Positions 34,739 to 43,575 of a stretch of 64,000 nucleotides of DNA are shown one piece after another. Source of the stretch: Fulvivirga lutea (lineage in GTDB: Bacteria; Bacteroidota; Bacteroidia; Cytophagales; Cyclobacteriaceae); NCBI RefSeq assembly GCF_017068455.1, contig NZ_CP070608.1, forward strand, positions 2,337,488-2,401,487. The letters are read 5' to 3'. Under the pieces are notes generated by a model. It searched no databases. It was not told the DNA's origin and saw nothing but the letters and a program-made list of their open reading frames with translations. The number at the start of each line of letters is the position of its first letter. The first letter of the stretch is position 1. A program made the translations under genes and the position numbers.

Positions 34739-35822
34739 TAGAAAAATATTGTTGAATCCTGGTCCAGCAACTACTACGGATACAGTTAAAAATGCGATGG
34801 TGGTAGAAGACATTTGCCCACGCGAAGAGGAGTTTGGCAGTCTGATTGAAGGTATTAAGACCGATCTCGTAAAGGTTGTACATGGCGAAGGTGCATATAA
34901 ATGCGCATTATTTGCAGCTAGTGGCACCGGTGGATTAGAAGCAGCAATTACATCGGCTGTGCCTGAAGGTAAAAAACTATTGGTTATTGAAAATGGTGCC
35001 TATGGCGCTAGAATGGTAAAAATTGCGCAGACTTTTGGCATCGAAGTGGTACATTACCAACTGGAATATGGTGATTATATTGATGTTGCCACAGTTGAAA
35101 AATTGTTAGCAGAGGATCAAACAATTAGTCATTTGGCAGTTGTTCATCATGAAACAACTACAGGAATGCTCAATCCTGTGCAAAAAATTTGTGATATTGC
35201 CCATAACCATAAGGTAGAAGTTATTGTCGATTGCATGAGCTCTTATGCCGGCATTCCTATCGACTTGCGTGAATGGAATGCAGAATATATTATTTCTTCC
35301 TCAAACAAATGTATACAGGGAATGGCAGGCCTTGTATTTGTGATTTTCAAGGAATCTCTTTTGCCATCATTAGCGAATCAAAAAAGGTCTTTTTATTTCA
35401 ATATTTACAATCAGTATGTAGGCTTTGAAAAAACGGGACAGATGCAATTTACACCACCAGTGCAGGTGTGCTATGCCTTAAGACAGGCTATTAACGAATA
35501 CTTTGAAGAAACAGAGCAGGGCAGGTGGAATAGGTATCAAAACAACTGGGATGTTTTAGTGGAAGGGTTACAAGACTTAGGCTTCTCATTTTTACTACCT
35601 TACGACCAGCAATCTAAAATTCTTTTGGCCATTATAGAGCCTAAAAGTGAAAAGTATGATTTCGATGAGATGCATAACTTCTTGTACGAAAAAGGTTATA
35701 CAATTTACCCCGGTAAAGGAGCTAAGAAATCCACATTCAGATTGTCAGTTTTAGGAGACTTGCACGAAGAGGATATCAATGGATTTTTGAGCGAGTTGAA
35801 AAGATATATGGGCTCTTTATGA
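34725..35822 (+). CDS. phnW: 2-aminoethylphosphonate:pyruvate aminotransferase
   Basis: A 365-residue class-V PLP aminotransferase that interconverts phosphonoacetaldehyde and 2-aminoethylphosphonate. LLNPGPATTTDTVKNAM opens it as in PhnW, CPREEEF and ASGTGGLEAAI follow, and the PLP lysine is Lys195 in SSSNKCIQGM. Although PhnW is catabolic in many bacteria, here it sits with PEP mutase and decarboxylase and without phosphonatase, so it should run in the biosynthetic direction. Co-transcribed with the phosphotransferase. Confidence 0.93.
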   Translation: MKLVDRKILLNPGPATTTDTVKNAMVVEDICPREEEFGSLIEGIKTDLVKVVHGEGAYKCALFAASGTGGLEAAITSAVPEGKKLLVIENGAYGARMVKIAQTFGIEVVHYQLEYGDYIDVATVEKLLAEDQTISHLAVVHHETTTGMLNPVQKICDIAHNHKVEVIVDCMSSYAGIPIDLREWNAEYIISSSNKCIQGMAGLVFVIFKESLLPSLANQKRSFYFNIYNQYVGFEKTGQMQFTPPVQVCYALRQAINEYFEETEQGRWNRYQNNWDVLVEGLQDLGFSFLLPYDQQSKILLAIIEPKSEKYDFDEMHNFLYEKGYTIYPGKGAKKSTFRLSVLGDLHEEDINGFLSELKRYMGSL

Positions 35823-35877
35823 TTTTTATTTTAAGGGGTATTTGATTAACTTATATAACTCTAAAAATCATCCCAAC

Positions 35878-36969
35878 ATGAAAAAGTTAATCATAAGCCT
35901 GTTTAGTATCTTAATTTTATTTACTTACTCATCGTGTGACGATGAAGAAGAAAACACCGTAGCCACTGAAATTGTTGTGCCTGAAAACTTTACAGTTGAT
36001 ATACCATCTTCTATCAGTACGGACGCCAATGGAGGCTTAACAGGTAGAACTGAAGGTGATGGTGATGGGATAATTGAGGGCAATGAAATTTATCAGGCCG
36101 TGCCATTTTTTATATTTATTGGGGAAGAAAGTGCACGAATTATTGAATTGATATTTCCTATTGCTGCCGCTCTCGAACAGCAAAATGTGCAAACTTTAAT
36201 TTATACAAGCGATGATGACGGGCGAGATAAAGAAGTAACGATAAATAGAAATGTTACCAGAGGAGGAAAAGAATACGCATACGAATTGACTACTTTTGAT
36301 GTATTGGACAATGCTCAGGCACTGCAAATGCTTTGGAACACCGAGCCTATAGAAGGGATAGCCATTATTAGTCCTTATCAAATTGATCATACAGATGACT
36401 CTGAACCAGATGCTCTTTTACGCATAGACTATTCAGAAGATGACCCTGATTACGAAGCAACAATGACTGTATATATATCAGGTATAGATCCAGAAGTGGA
36501 TGGACTTGATAACTTAAAATTATGGGCTGGTAGAAATGGTAACGTTGTTGATGTGGTTGGAAACTCTAACCATCCTGGATTCGTATTATTTGATGCTAAT
36601 TTTACTGGTGGTCGTAATTATGCGTTTGTTGGTCGCGGAGATGAAACAACAGATATTGGGGTAATAAATTTGGCGTTGCCGCCATCAAATGTGACGACTA
36701 ATAATATTTTAACAGAATATTCCGTCTACAATGTTCTTTTTGGAGAAATAGATGCTGTAGCTGGAGGTTTCTTTACTCCTGAAGAGATTGATGATATTTT
36801 GGCAGAAGCTAATTCTCCTGCTTATTTTAACGATGTTCAGGGATTTATTACTTCAGGTTTGGATAATCAGCCAGCTGGATTTTCTAATGAATTCATAGAC
36901 TTAAGTAATCTAACGCCTTTTGTTCCCAATGATATAAGAACCTTAGAAGTTCAATTTATTATCAATTAA
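35878..36969 (+). CDS. Unknown acidic lipoprotein
   Basis: A 363-residue lipoprotein, start placed at the ATG at 35878 since a signal sequence with lipobox YSSCDDEEE follows (the frame begins at 35842). The acidic tail after the cysteine suggests surface export. The mature chain is strand-rich and strongly acidic with asparagine and glycine turns; I recognise no domain. It lies 55 bases after phnW on the same strand and could be in the same transcript, but nothing links it to phosphonates otherwise. Confidence 0.65.
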   Translation: MKKLIISLFSILILFTYSSCDDEEENTVATEIVVPENFTVDIPSSISTDANGGLTGRTEGDGDGIIEGNEIYQAVPFFIFIGEESARIIELIFPIAAALEQQNVQTLIYTSDDDGRDKEVTINRNVTRGGKEYAYELTTFDVLDNAQALQMLWNTEPIEGIAIISPYQIDHTDDSEPDALLRIDYSEDDPDYEATMTVYISGIDPEVDGLDNLKLWAGRNGNVVDVVGNSNHPGFVLFDANFTGGRNYAFVGRGDETTDIGVINLALPPSNVTTNNILTEYSVYNVLFGEIDAVAGGFFTPEEIDDILAEANSPAYFNDVQGFITSGLDNQPAGFSNEFIDLSNLTPFVPNDIRTLEVQFIIN

Positions 36970-39900
36970 CTACTTTGGAATTATTATAGTGAACTTCGTA
37001 TAAACATTATATTCACTTTCAACTTTAATACTTCCACCTAATTTTTCGATAGCCATTTGCGATAAGTATAATCCTAGTCCACTTCCTTTGGACTGGTCTG
37101 ACCCACGATGGAACATATTAAATACCTTATCTATATGTTCTGGGGGTATACCAGCACCATTATCAGTAAAAGTGATGGTGTATTCAGTCTCACTTTGAGC
37201 CGTAGTGATATTTATTTCACACGGCTTTCCGCTATGTCTAAAAATGAGTGAGTTTTCCATCAGGTTGGTAAGTACTATGGCGAGCAGAAAAGGATCAGTT
37301 TTTACCTGCAATGTGGTTTCGAGGTTGAAGGAATATTTGGCTGTATCCTCAGGATCTAGAAATTTGATGGTATTTCTAACATCTGAAATCATTACAGGTA
37401 GGTCAATAACACTCTTTTCCACTTCGCAGTTAATTACCTCATGCACCTGGGTAAGCTTGGCTAGCAACTTATTCATGTCCTTAGCCACCAACTCAATTAA
37501 GTTATAATACTTAATGTCATTAGGGTTGCTGGCTTCTAATTTAGCTAAAGAAGTTAGTCCGTTAATTCTACTGATGGGGCCTTTCAAGTCATGCGATGCC
37601 CTATAAATGAAAGTATCTAACTCAGCGATAGTAGATTGCAACTTTTTAACCGTGACTCTAATTTCAGAAGTACGCTCATCCACTTTTTTCTCTAAAGAAG
37701 AATTGAGCTCTTGTAGCCGTTCATTAATACTTAGAATTTCTTCCTGCGATAATTCCAACTCCTGATTTTTTTCATTGATATCATCTCGCTGCTGCTGGAT
37801 TTCCTCAAACTGTTCTTTAAGTTTTTCGTTCTGCTTTTCTATTTCTTTTTTCTGAGATAGCACTTCGAAAGTTCTATCTGCTACAATGAGCTTCAGTTTT
37901 CTGCGCTGCAACCTTACGCGGTAAGAATAAGCCAAAACAATAAACCAGATACTTAAAACACCACCTATAGCAAACAAGGCATAGGCCCAGGTTGTCATAT
38001 ACCAAGGAGGAAGAATCGTAAAAGTGTAGGTGGCTGTAGTTCCTTCTTCTTTAAATACATTTAGAGATTTCACTTTAAATGTATATTGGCCCGGAGAAAG
38101 GTTGGTATACTCTTTTGTGGTTTCCTTAGTCCATTCCGACCATGTTTTATCATAGCCCTCCAAGGAGTAGGAATACTTAGTTTTCTCAGGTAGCTCTAAA
38201 AATGTAGCAGCGTATTCAAATCTGATTGAGTTATAATCATACGTTAGGCTAGGTATTGCCTCTTTGGTTTGATTGGTGCTAATTCTTGGAATCGTGTCTG
38301 ATGACGTATAGACAGTGTAGTATCCTCGTGATAAAGTTGAATCTATGCTGCTTACATTTCTTATCAGCGTGTTGAACTTGGTGTTGAGGTAGTTAGTGTT
38401 TTGAGTATCGAATTTGTAAATATTGTCAGCAGTGGTGAAATAAACGTATCGTTTGCCATCGTAATCGATATCCTCAAGTTCTCGAAATGGGAAGTTGTTG
38501 AATTTGTATGACTCAATGTGGTAAGAATTTGCAGAAAAATTTACTTCATATAAAAACTTCTCATTTAGATTATTTTCTCCAAATACTATATAATTATCGC
38601 CTATTTCTTGAATTGCCTTTATTATGCCCTCTTTAAACGTGTAAGCATATTCGAAAGAATTCTTTTTAGTAGAAAATTTATACAATTTATTTCCTACTGT
38701 GGTGAATATCTGGTCATCAATAATGAGTAAAGAACACTCTCTTTTGAAGTCTAAACCATCAATGTTTGAAAATTTCTCAAATGTTCCATTATCCACATTG
38801 ACAATAAATACCTCTCCAAATTTAGTAGTAAACCATGCTTTTCCATTATGAATTTTTGAATCATAAAAAACAGGATGTGGTAAGTTCAATCGTTTGATTT
38901 GTTTCAGCTCATTATTACTAATTTTAAAAAGATAGGTGTCACTTGATTGACTGACAAGTAAATGGTTTTGGTCTATAAATTTTACAAATGCTGTGATTGG
39001 AAGGTTTATGCTATCAACTATTTCTAAATTTAGATTGAGCAATTGTATACCCTGCCTTGTGCCTAAAATAATTCGATTATCTAGAACATCCATACTTTGA
39101 AATAGATCAATAGCTAAGTTCGTTTGTTTATCTTCTTCTATTTTTATGATATGCTTCGAAGTGGCTGTTAAAAACATATTATTATGCAGAAAAGTGACTT
39201 GGAAGGATTCTTGTGATTGACTAAAGTCTTGGATTTGCCATGGAGACCCAATTTTGACATGTGAAAGTCCGTTTGTGGATGTGGCCCATATGTTACCAAG
39301 ACGATCTTCTTCGGCATGTCTAGTAAAGCCATCTGCAAGGCCATTTTCTTTATTTAATGAAGTTATTTCTAATAAGTTTTTGTCAAACAGTTGAATGCCA
39401 TTTTCAGCATTAGTAAATAAGAGTGATGAGTCCTTTAAAAAGAATGGGTATAGAATTTTATCATTTACTTTAGATTTGAAAATGTTTGGTCCGATTACAT
39501 TCCCATCATCATATAAAAAGATAAAGCTGTTATTTTGTTGAAAAACGGATGCAAGTCGCATATCTTCTTGAGGTATTGAAGTTTTTAATACTCTTTTATT
39601 TCCATCAAACAGATATAATATAGAGTCACCTTGGGAGTAATATAGATTAGTTCGATCATAGAACATTCGTGTTCCATTTCCCAAGTAATCAATGCTATCT
39701 TTTTCTTTAATTTCCCAAAGAAAAATACCTTTGTTAGTACTAAATAAAACTAATTCATCTGTGCTGAAAATTCTCCATGTAATAAATGAGGATGGTATTT
39801 CAGGAACCAGTTTTGATAAGTCATTAAGCACAAATAACCCTTTACTATTAATTGAGATATAACCAAAGTGGTTTTTTCCACCATAAAGTAATAAATTATG

Positions 39901-40155
39901 TATTGAATCATAATAGATACAAGGTACGATCTCTCCTCCAAATTCTAGTCTCCATTTATTGCCATCATAGCTTATTAATCCTTCATAATTAGCCAGAACC
40001 AATAAGCCACTTTTGTGCTCTGTAATAGTTATGTTGGACCTAGAAGCATTAATATCAGTATTCTTATAGATTTTAATTTCAAGGCCTTCGTGAACTTGAC
40101 CAATTGAGTTCAGCGATAGAGTTAGAAATAATATTGTTGATAGGTATCTGAGCAC
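36970..40155 (-). CDS. Propeller/Y_Y_Y sensor histidine kinase
   Basis: A 1061-residue sensor kinase. A signal peptide is followed by about 620 residues of beta-propeller repeats of the two-component regulator (Reg_prop) type, for example ENGLADGFTRHAEEDRLGNIW. A Y_Y_Y domain ends with TKEYTNLSPGQYTFKVKS near residue 700, then one transmembrane helix at about 719-744 and a coiled coil. The kinase core has the H-box RASHDLKGPISRI (His855) and DNGAGIP near 997 and GSGLGLYL. Unlike the hybrid systems of glycan loci, there is no receiver or AraC domain, and no response regulator is adjacent. Confidence 0.9.
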   Translation of the reverse strand: MLRYLSTILFLTLSLNSIGQVHEGLEIKIYKNTDINASRSNITITEHKSGLLVLANYEGLISYDGNKWRLEFGGEIVPCIYYDSIHNLLLYGGKNHFGYISINSKGLFVLNDLSKLVPEIPSSFITWRIFSTDELVLFSTNKGIFLWEIKEKDSIDYLGNGTRMFYDRTNLYYSQGDSILYLFDGNKRVLKTSIPQEDMRLASVFQQNNSFIFLYDDGNVIGPNIFKSKVNDKILYPFFLKDSSLLFTNAENGIQLFDKNLLEITSLNKENGLADGFTRHAEEDRLGNIWATSTNGLSHVKIGSPWQIQDFSQSQESFQVTFLHNNMFLTATSKHIIKIEEDKQTNLAIDLFQSMDVLDNRIILGTRQGIQLLNLNLEIVDSINLPITAFVKFIDQNHLLVSQSSDTYLFKISNNELKQIKRLNLPHPVFYDSKIHNGKAWFTTKFGEVFIVNVDNGTFEKFSNIDGLDFKRECSLLIIDDQIFTTVGNKLYKFSTKKNSFEYAYTFKEGIIKAIQEIGDNYIVFGENNLNEKFLYEVNFSANSYHIESYKFNNFPFRELEDIDYDGKRYVYFTTADNIYKFDTQNTNYLNTKFNTLIRNVSSIDSTLSRGYYTVYTSSDTIPRISTNQTKEAIPSLTYDYNSIRFEYAATFLELPEKTKYSYSLEGYDKTWSEWTKETTKEYTNLSPGQYTFKVKSLNVFKEEGTTATYTFTILPPWYMTTWAYALFAIGGVLSIWFIVLAYSYRVRLQRRKLKLIVADRTFEVLSQKKEIEKQNEKLKEQFEEIQQQRDDINEKNQELELSQEEILSINERLQELNSSLEKKVDERTSEIRVTVKKLQSTIAELDTFIYRASHDLKGPISRINGLTSLAKLEASNPNDIKYYNLIELVAKDMNKLLAKLTQVHEVINCEVEKSVIDLPVMISDVRNTIKFLDPEDTAKYSFNLETTLQVKTDPFLLAIVLTNLMENSLIFRHSGKPCEINITTAQSETEYTITFTDNGAGIPPEHIDKVFNMFHRGSDQSKGSGLGLYLSQMAIEKLGGSIKVESEYNVYTKFTIIIPK

Positions 40156-40197
40156 ATTATCTGATTAGTCGTGCTAAAATATGATTTTGAGATAAAT

Positions 40198-40225
40198 AAA
40201 AAAGGCTGTTTAAACAGCCTTTTTT
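40198..40225. terminator. Palindromic bidirectional terminator containing a stop codon
   Basis: The perfect palindrome AAAAAAGGCTGTTTAAAC and its mirror half form a hairpin flanked by A- and T-runs on both strands. The last codons and the TAA of the GRDP-like gene (40210-40710) lie in it. It separates that gene from the sensor kinase gene. Confidence 0.88.
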
Positions 40226-40710
40226 ATTTTACCAATATATTCGGGGGTATATTTAGTTGGCCATGTTTCATACCACTTTAATAAAGTGTCAGCACCAAAC
40301 TTATCGTAAATCCTTGAATATTGATCCTTTAACTTCTCTTCTTGTTCTTGCAAAACCAGTGAAGGATTAGTAGATAATCGTTCATTCAATGCCATTTTTT
40401 CCTTATTGCTTGTAGGAACATGATGTATGAAACGATTGAATTTTCCCAAACAAAACTGCATGTATTGTTTGGTATGAAGTATAAAAGTATGCCACATCTC
40501 ATCAATGATAAGTAGTGGTTTGTCAACAAAAAGACTTTGTCCTTCCTGACTCATATCGGAAGCTAATTCTAAAAACTTCTTTGTCTCTTCAAAGATTTCT
40601 TTAGCTTCTTCGTAATCAACGTCATATCTGTCCATGAAGCCTTGAATAACTACCTCCTCATTTTCTGCAAGAGAAAGTTCGTTATCTAGCTCCTTTTCAA
40701 GTATTTGCAT
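40210..40710 (-). CDS. GRDP-like (glycine-rich domain-containing protein-like) protein
   Basis: A 166-residue soluble acidic protein. The central conserved stretch IIDEMWHTFILHTKQYMQFC followed by FIHHVP, rich in His, Asp and aromatic residues, is that of the GRDP-like family (first named from plant glycine-rich-domain proteins; no glycine-rich part is present here). The conserved DxxWH, HT, FC and HH residues could bind a metal, but function is not established. The last four codons lie in a terminator. A 45-codon peptide gene lies 37 bases upstream on the same strand, so the two are probably an operon. Confidence 0.75.
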   Translation of the reverse strand: MQILEKELDNELSLAENEEVVIQGFMDRYDVDYEEAKEIFEETKKFLELASDMSQEGQSLFVDKPLLIIDEMWHTFILHTKQYMQFCLGKFNRFIHHVPTSNKEKMALNERLSTNPSLVLQEQEEKLKDQYSRIYDKFGADTLLKWYETWPTKYTPEYIGKIKKAV

Positions 40711-40747
40711 CTTAATAAAATGATATCAGAGCGATGTGAAACTAATA

Positions 40748-40885
40748 TTAAATTGCTCCGCAACCCGATGTGATACAAGCAGATAAATTAGCTTTATCTT
40801 TAGACAAGTTTTTATTAACCAAATTATTGATTAATTCTTCTTTAGTTGTAACTTTAGTAGATGTAGTTGATTTTAAAGTAGTCAT
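40748..40885 (-). CDS. Unannotated 45-residue peptide with Cys-containing tail
   Basis: A short frame from the ATG at 40885 to TAA at 40748-40750. The peptide has a Ser/Thr/Lys-rich, helix-forming N-terminal part (TKEELINNLVNKNLSKDK) and a short C-terminal tail SACITSGCGAI with two cysteines, threonine and serine. This leader-plus-core layout resembles precursors of ribosomally made, modified peptides, though no GG or other known cleavage site is seen and no modification enzyme of a known class is adjacent. A good promoter lies 38-70 bases upstream and the GRDP-like gene follows. Real coding is likely; function is unknown. Confidence 0.6.
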   Translation of the reverse strand: MTTLKSTTSTKVTTKEELINNLVNKNLSKDKANLSACITSGCGAI

Positions 40886-40922
40886 TTTTTTGTATGATTT
40901 TGGTTGATTTTGTATTCGGCTG

Positions 40923-40954
40923 CAATGTTATGTTATGCTTGCATAATAATCAAA
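40923..40954 (-). promoter_or_regulatory. Promoter of the small peptide / GRDP-like unit
   Basis: On the minus strand TTTG (40954-40951), a 20-base spacer and TAACATTG (40930-40923) fit the Bacteroidota -33 / -7 arrangement with one mismatch in the -7 box. It would give a 5' leader of about 30 bases before the ATG at 40885. Confidence 0.55.
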
Positions 40955-41274
40955 TAACACTTTCTTAACTTCTCTATTCTTGAATAAGTGCAATGAATAG
41001 ATTGCATTTGTATAGTTACATCATCCTGTAGAATTATTTATTTTGTATCAATCAGCATCTGATTAATTCTATAATCGAATGTGGATAACTTTTTTTAATT
41101 TTTTTTGTTACAACTCATCTCTTTAACGCACTCTTCAATTTCAATATCACCCTAATTTCTAATGATGTTTTCCTCTTTTAAGCCAAATGGGCGGATTTAT
41201 GACCCCTATGAATCGAATTTTGCTACTTTTTTAACAAAATAGGGTTAAAAAATATATCTGATATCCAAAATCAT

Positions 41275-41282
41275 TATATTTG
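41275..41282 (+). promoter_or_regulatory. -7 box of the glutamine synthetase gene
   Basis: TATATTTG is a perfect match to the Bacteroidota -7 consensus and lies 40 bases before the ATG at 41323. The -33 element is not clear. Confidence 0.5.
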
Positions 41283-41322
41283 CTACCGTTTTTAAACGAA
41301 AATTTAAACTAATAATCACTAC

Positions 41323-43482
41323 ATGGCACATTTAAGATTCAAAGCACTTGATTTGGCTAATAACAGGTCTAAAATTAAAGTGGAATCTCAGGGGAAAATT
41401 TCTGACTATTTTGCTTCCGATGTTTTTGGACTCAAGCAGATGCAGGAACTTCTTTCGCCTGATGTATTTAAAAAAGTTAAAAAAGCGATAGACGAAGGTC
41501 TTAAGATTGATGATGACACTGCAGATGCAGTTGCTTCAGCAGCCAAATCTTGGGCAATAAGTAAAGGAGCTACTCACTTTACACACTGGTTTCAACCACT
41601 AACAGGCTCTACCGCTGAGAAACACGATACATTTTTTGATGCGCATGCGGGAATAGAAAAATTTAAAGGAACTGCTCTTGTGCAGCAAGAACCTGATGCC
41701 TCTTCATTTCCAAATGGTGGTATTCGTAGCACATTTGAAGCAAGAGGCTATACTGCATGGGACCCTAGTTCTCCAATGTTCATATATGGCGTTACTCTTT
41801 GTATTCCAACAGTTTTTGTAGCGTATACAGGTGAAGCGCTTGACAATAAAGCTCCACTTTTAAAAGCTGTAGAAGCTGTGGATAAAGCCGCAACGCAGGT
41901 TTGCCAGCTTTTTGATAAAAAGGTTACACGCGTTAAAGCTTCTTTAGGTTGTGAGCAAGAATACTTTGTAATTGACAAAGCCTTATTCGCAAGCAGACCT
42001 GACTTGGTAATGGCGGGCAGAACGGTTTTCGGTCATAATCCTGCAAGAGGTCAGCAATTAGATGATCACTATTTTGGGTCAATACCACCAAGGATTTATG
42101 ATTTTATGAAAGACTTTGAAACGTCTGCCTTAAAATTGGGAATTCCTGTAAGTACCAGACACAATGAAGTGGCACCAAGTCAATTTGAGGTAGCACCAGT
42201 ATTTGAAGACATTAACGTGGCTACCGATCATAACCAACTTTTAATGGATGTGATGTCTAAAGTGGCTGAGCGTCATAGATTAAAAGTATTGTTCCATGAA
42301 AAACCGTTTGCAGGTTTAAATGGATCAGGAAAGCACAATAACTGGTCGCTGATTACCAATACAGGTGTGAATTTATTCCAACCTAGTTCAAGTGCCAGAG
42401 AAAACCTATTGTTCTTAACCTTCCTGGTAACTACAATCAAAGCGGTGCACGACAATGCAGAACTTCTAAGAGCAAGTATCGCTTCTGCAGGTAACGATCA
42501 TAGGCTTGGAGCCAACGAGGCGCCACCAGCTATTATGTCTGTTTTCTTAGGGTCACAGTTGAATAGTGTACTTGACGAACTTGAGAAAAACGGAAATATA
42601 AAAGTTGAGAAAGGGGATAACATGTATATGAAGCTGGGTATCGATAAGATTCCACCGATTATACTTGATAATACAGATAGAAACAGAACTTCTCCATTTG
42701 CATTTACAGGTAATAAATTCGAGTTCAGAGCAGTAGGTAGCACAGATAACCCTGCAACACCAATGACTATTTTGAATGCGATTGTAGCTGATCAACTGAA
42801 TGATTTTTATTCAGCAGTTCAAAAGGAAATGAAGAAGGGTACAGATAAGCGTTTAGCCATTGTTGGAGTGCTTAGAAAATACATTAAAGACTCTAAAAAT
42901 GTTCGCTTTGAAGGTGACGGTTATTCTGAAGAGTGGGTGAAAGAAGCTAAAAAAAGAGGCTTAGCGAACGTAAAAGACACTCCAAGAGCACTTGATGCTT
43001 ATTTAAGCGAGAAGTCAAGAAAGTTATTTGCCAAGTTGAATATTTTGAATGAGATTGAGCTTGAGGCACGTAATGAGATTCAGTGGGAAAATTATATCAT
43101 GAAGGTTCAAATTGAATCGAGAGTGATGGGTGACCTTGTACAGAATCATATTATCCCTACTGCAGTAGCTTATCAGAATAAGTTGATTCAAAATGCGAAA
43201 GGATTGAAAGAAGTTGGTGTTAATAATAAGCAAGTGGTATCCACGATTGAGTCAATTTCGAAACATATTGAAATTTTGCACACCGAAATTGAAAATATGA
43301 CCGAAGAAAGAAAGCGAATCAATAAAATAGAAGATACAAGAAAGAAGGCAATTGCCTATTGCGATGATGTGAAAGGTAAATACTTCGAAAAAATCAGATA
43401 TTCAGTAGATAAGCTGGAGTTAGTGGTTGACGATGAGGATTGGCCATTAGTTAAATATCGTGAGATGTTATTCTTAAGATAA
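41323..43482 (+). CDS. glnN: Glutamine synthetase type III
   Basis: A 719-residue enzyme that makes glutamine from glutamate, ammonia and ATP. Its length and motifs match GSIII, the large dodecameric form of Bacteroidota and cyanobacteria: WAISKGATHFTHWFQPLTGS, the metal site LGCEQEYFVID, VSTRHNEVAPSQFEVAPVFE (seen as RHNEVAPSQFEVAP), GLNGSGKHNNWSL with the nucleotide/glutamate residues, and NRTSPFAFTGNKFEFRAVGS near the end of the core. A C-terminal helical extension closes the chain. GSIII is usually nitrogen-regulated; no operator could be defined here. Followed by a terminator. Confidence 0.95.
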   Translation: MAHLRFKALDLANNRSKIKVESQGKISDYFASDVFGLKQMQELLSPDVFKKVKKAIDEGLKIDDDTADAVASAAKSWAISKGATHFTHWFQPLTGSTAEKHDTFFDAHAGIEKFKGTALVQQEPDASSFPNGGIRSTFEARGYTAWDPSSPMFIYGVTLCIPTVFVAYTGEALDNKAPLLKAVEAVDKAATQVCQLFDKKVTRVKASLGCEQEYFVIDKALFASRPDLVMAGRTVFGHNPARGQQLDDHYFGSIPPRIYDFMKDFETSALKLGIPVSTRHNEVAPSQFEVAPVFEDINVATDHNQLLMDVMSKVAERHRLKVLFHEKPFAGLNGSGKHNNWSLITNTGVNLFQPSSSARENLLFLTFLVTTIKAVHDNAELLRASIASAGNDHRLGANEAPPAIMSVFLGSQLNSVLDELEKNGNIKVEKGDNMYMKLGIDKIPPIILDNTDRNRTSPFAFTGNKFEFRAVGSTDNPATPMTILNAIVADQLNDFYSAVQKEMKKGTDKRLAIVGVLRKYIKDSKNVRFEGDGYSEEWVKEAKKRGLANVKDTPRALDAYLSEKSRKLFAKLNILNEIELEARNEIQWENYIMKVQIESRVMGDLVQNHIIPTAVAYQNKLIQNAKGLKEVGVNNKQVVSTIESISKHIEILHTEIENMTEERKRINKIEDTRKKAIAYCDDVKGKYFEKIRYSVDKLELVVDDEDWPLVKYREMLFLR

Positions 43483-43505
43483 CCAATTGATTTAGTGATT
43501 AGGAA

Positions 43506-43531
43506 AGGCGGGTGAAAACCCGCTTTTTTTT
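43506..43531 (+). terminator. Terminator of glnN
   Basis: GCGGGT pairs with ACCCGC across a GAAA tetraloop and is followed by eight T, 24 bases after the glnN stop. Confidence 0.92.
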
Positions 43532-43575
43532 GTATCATTCTATTTCGTGTATTTACAGTTTCTCGCTAAACGAGA

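Larger units (their letters stand above)
40886..41322. other. 437-base intergenic region between divergent units
   Basis: No gene is visible apart from very short frames. It holds the promoter of the small peptide unit near 40923-40954 and the -7 box of the glutamine synthetase gene near 41275. The middle is AT-rich with T-runs and no clear hairpin or operator that I can define. Confidence 0.6.

Noticed and set aside
42498-43233. Minus-strand frames inside glnN
   Set aside because: They mirror the highly conserved coding strand of glutamine synthetase III and show no family-like sequence.
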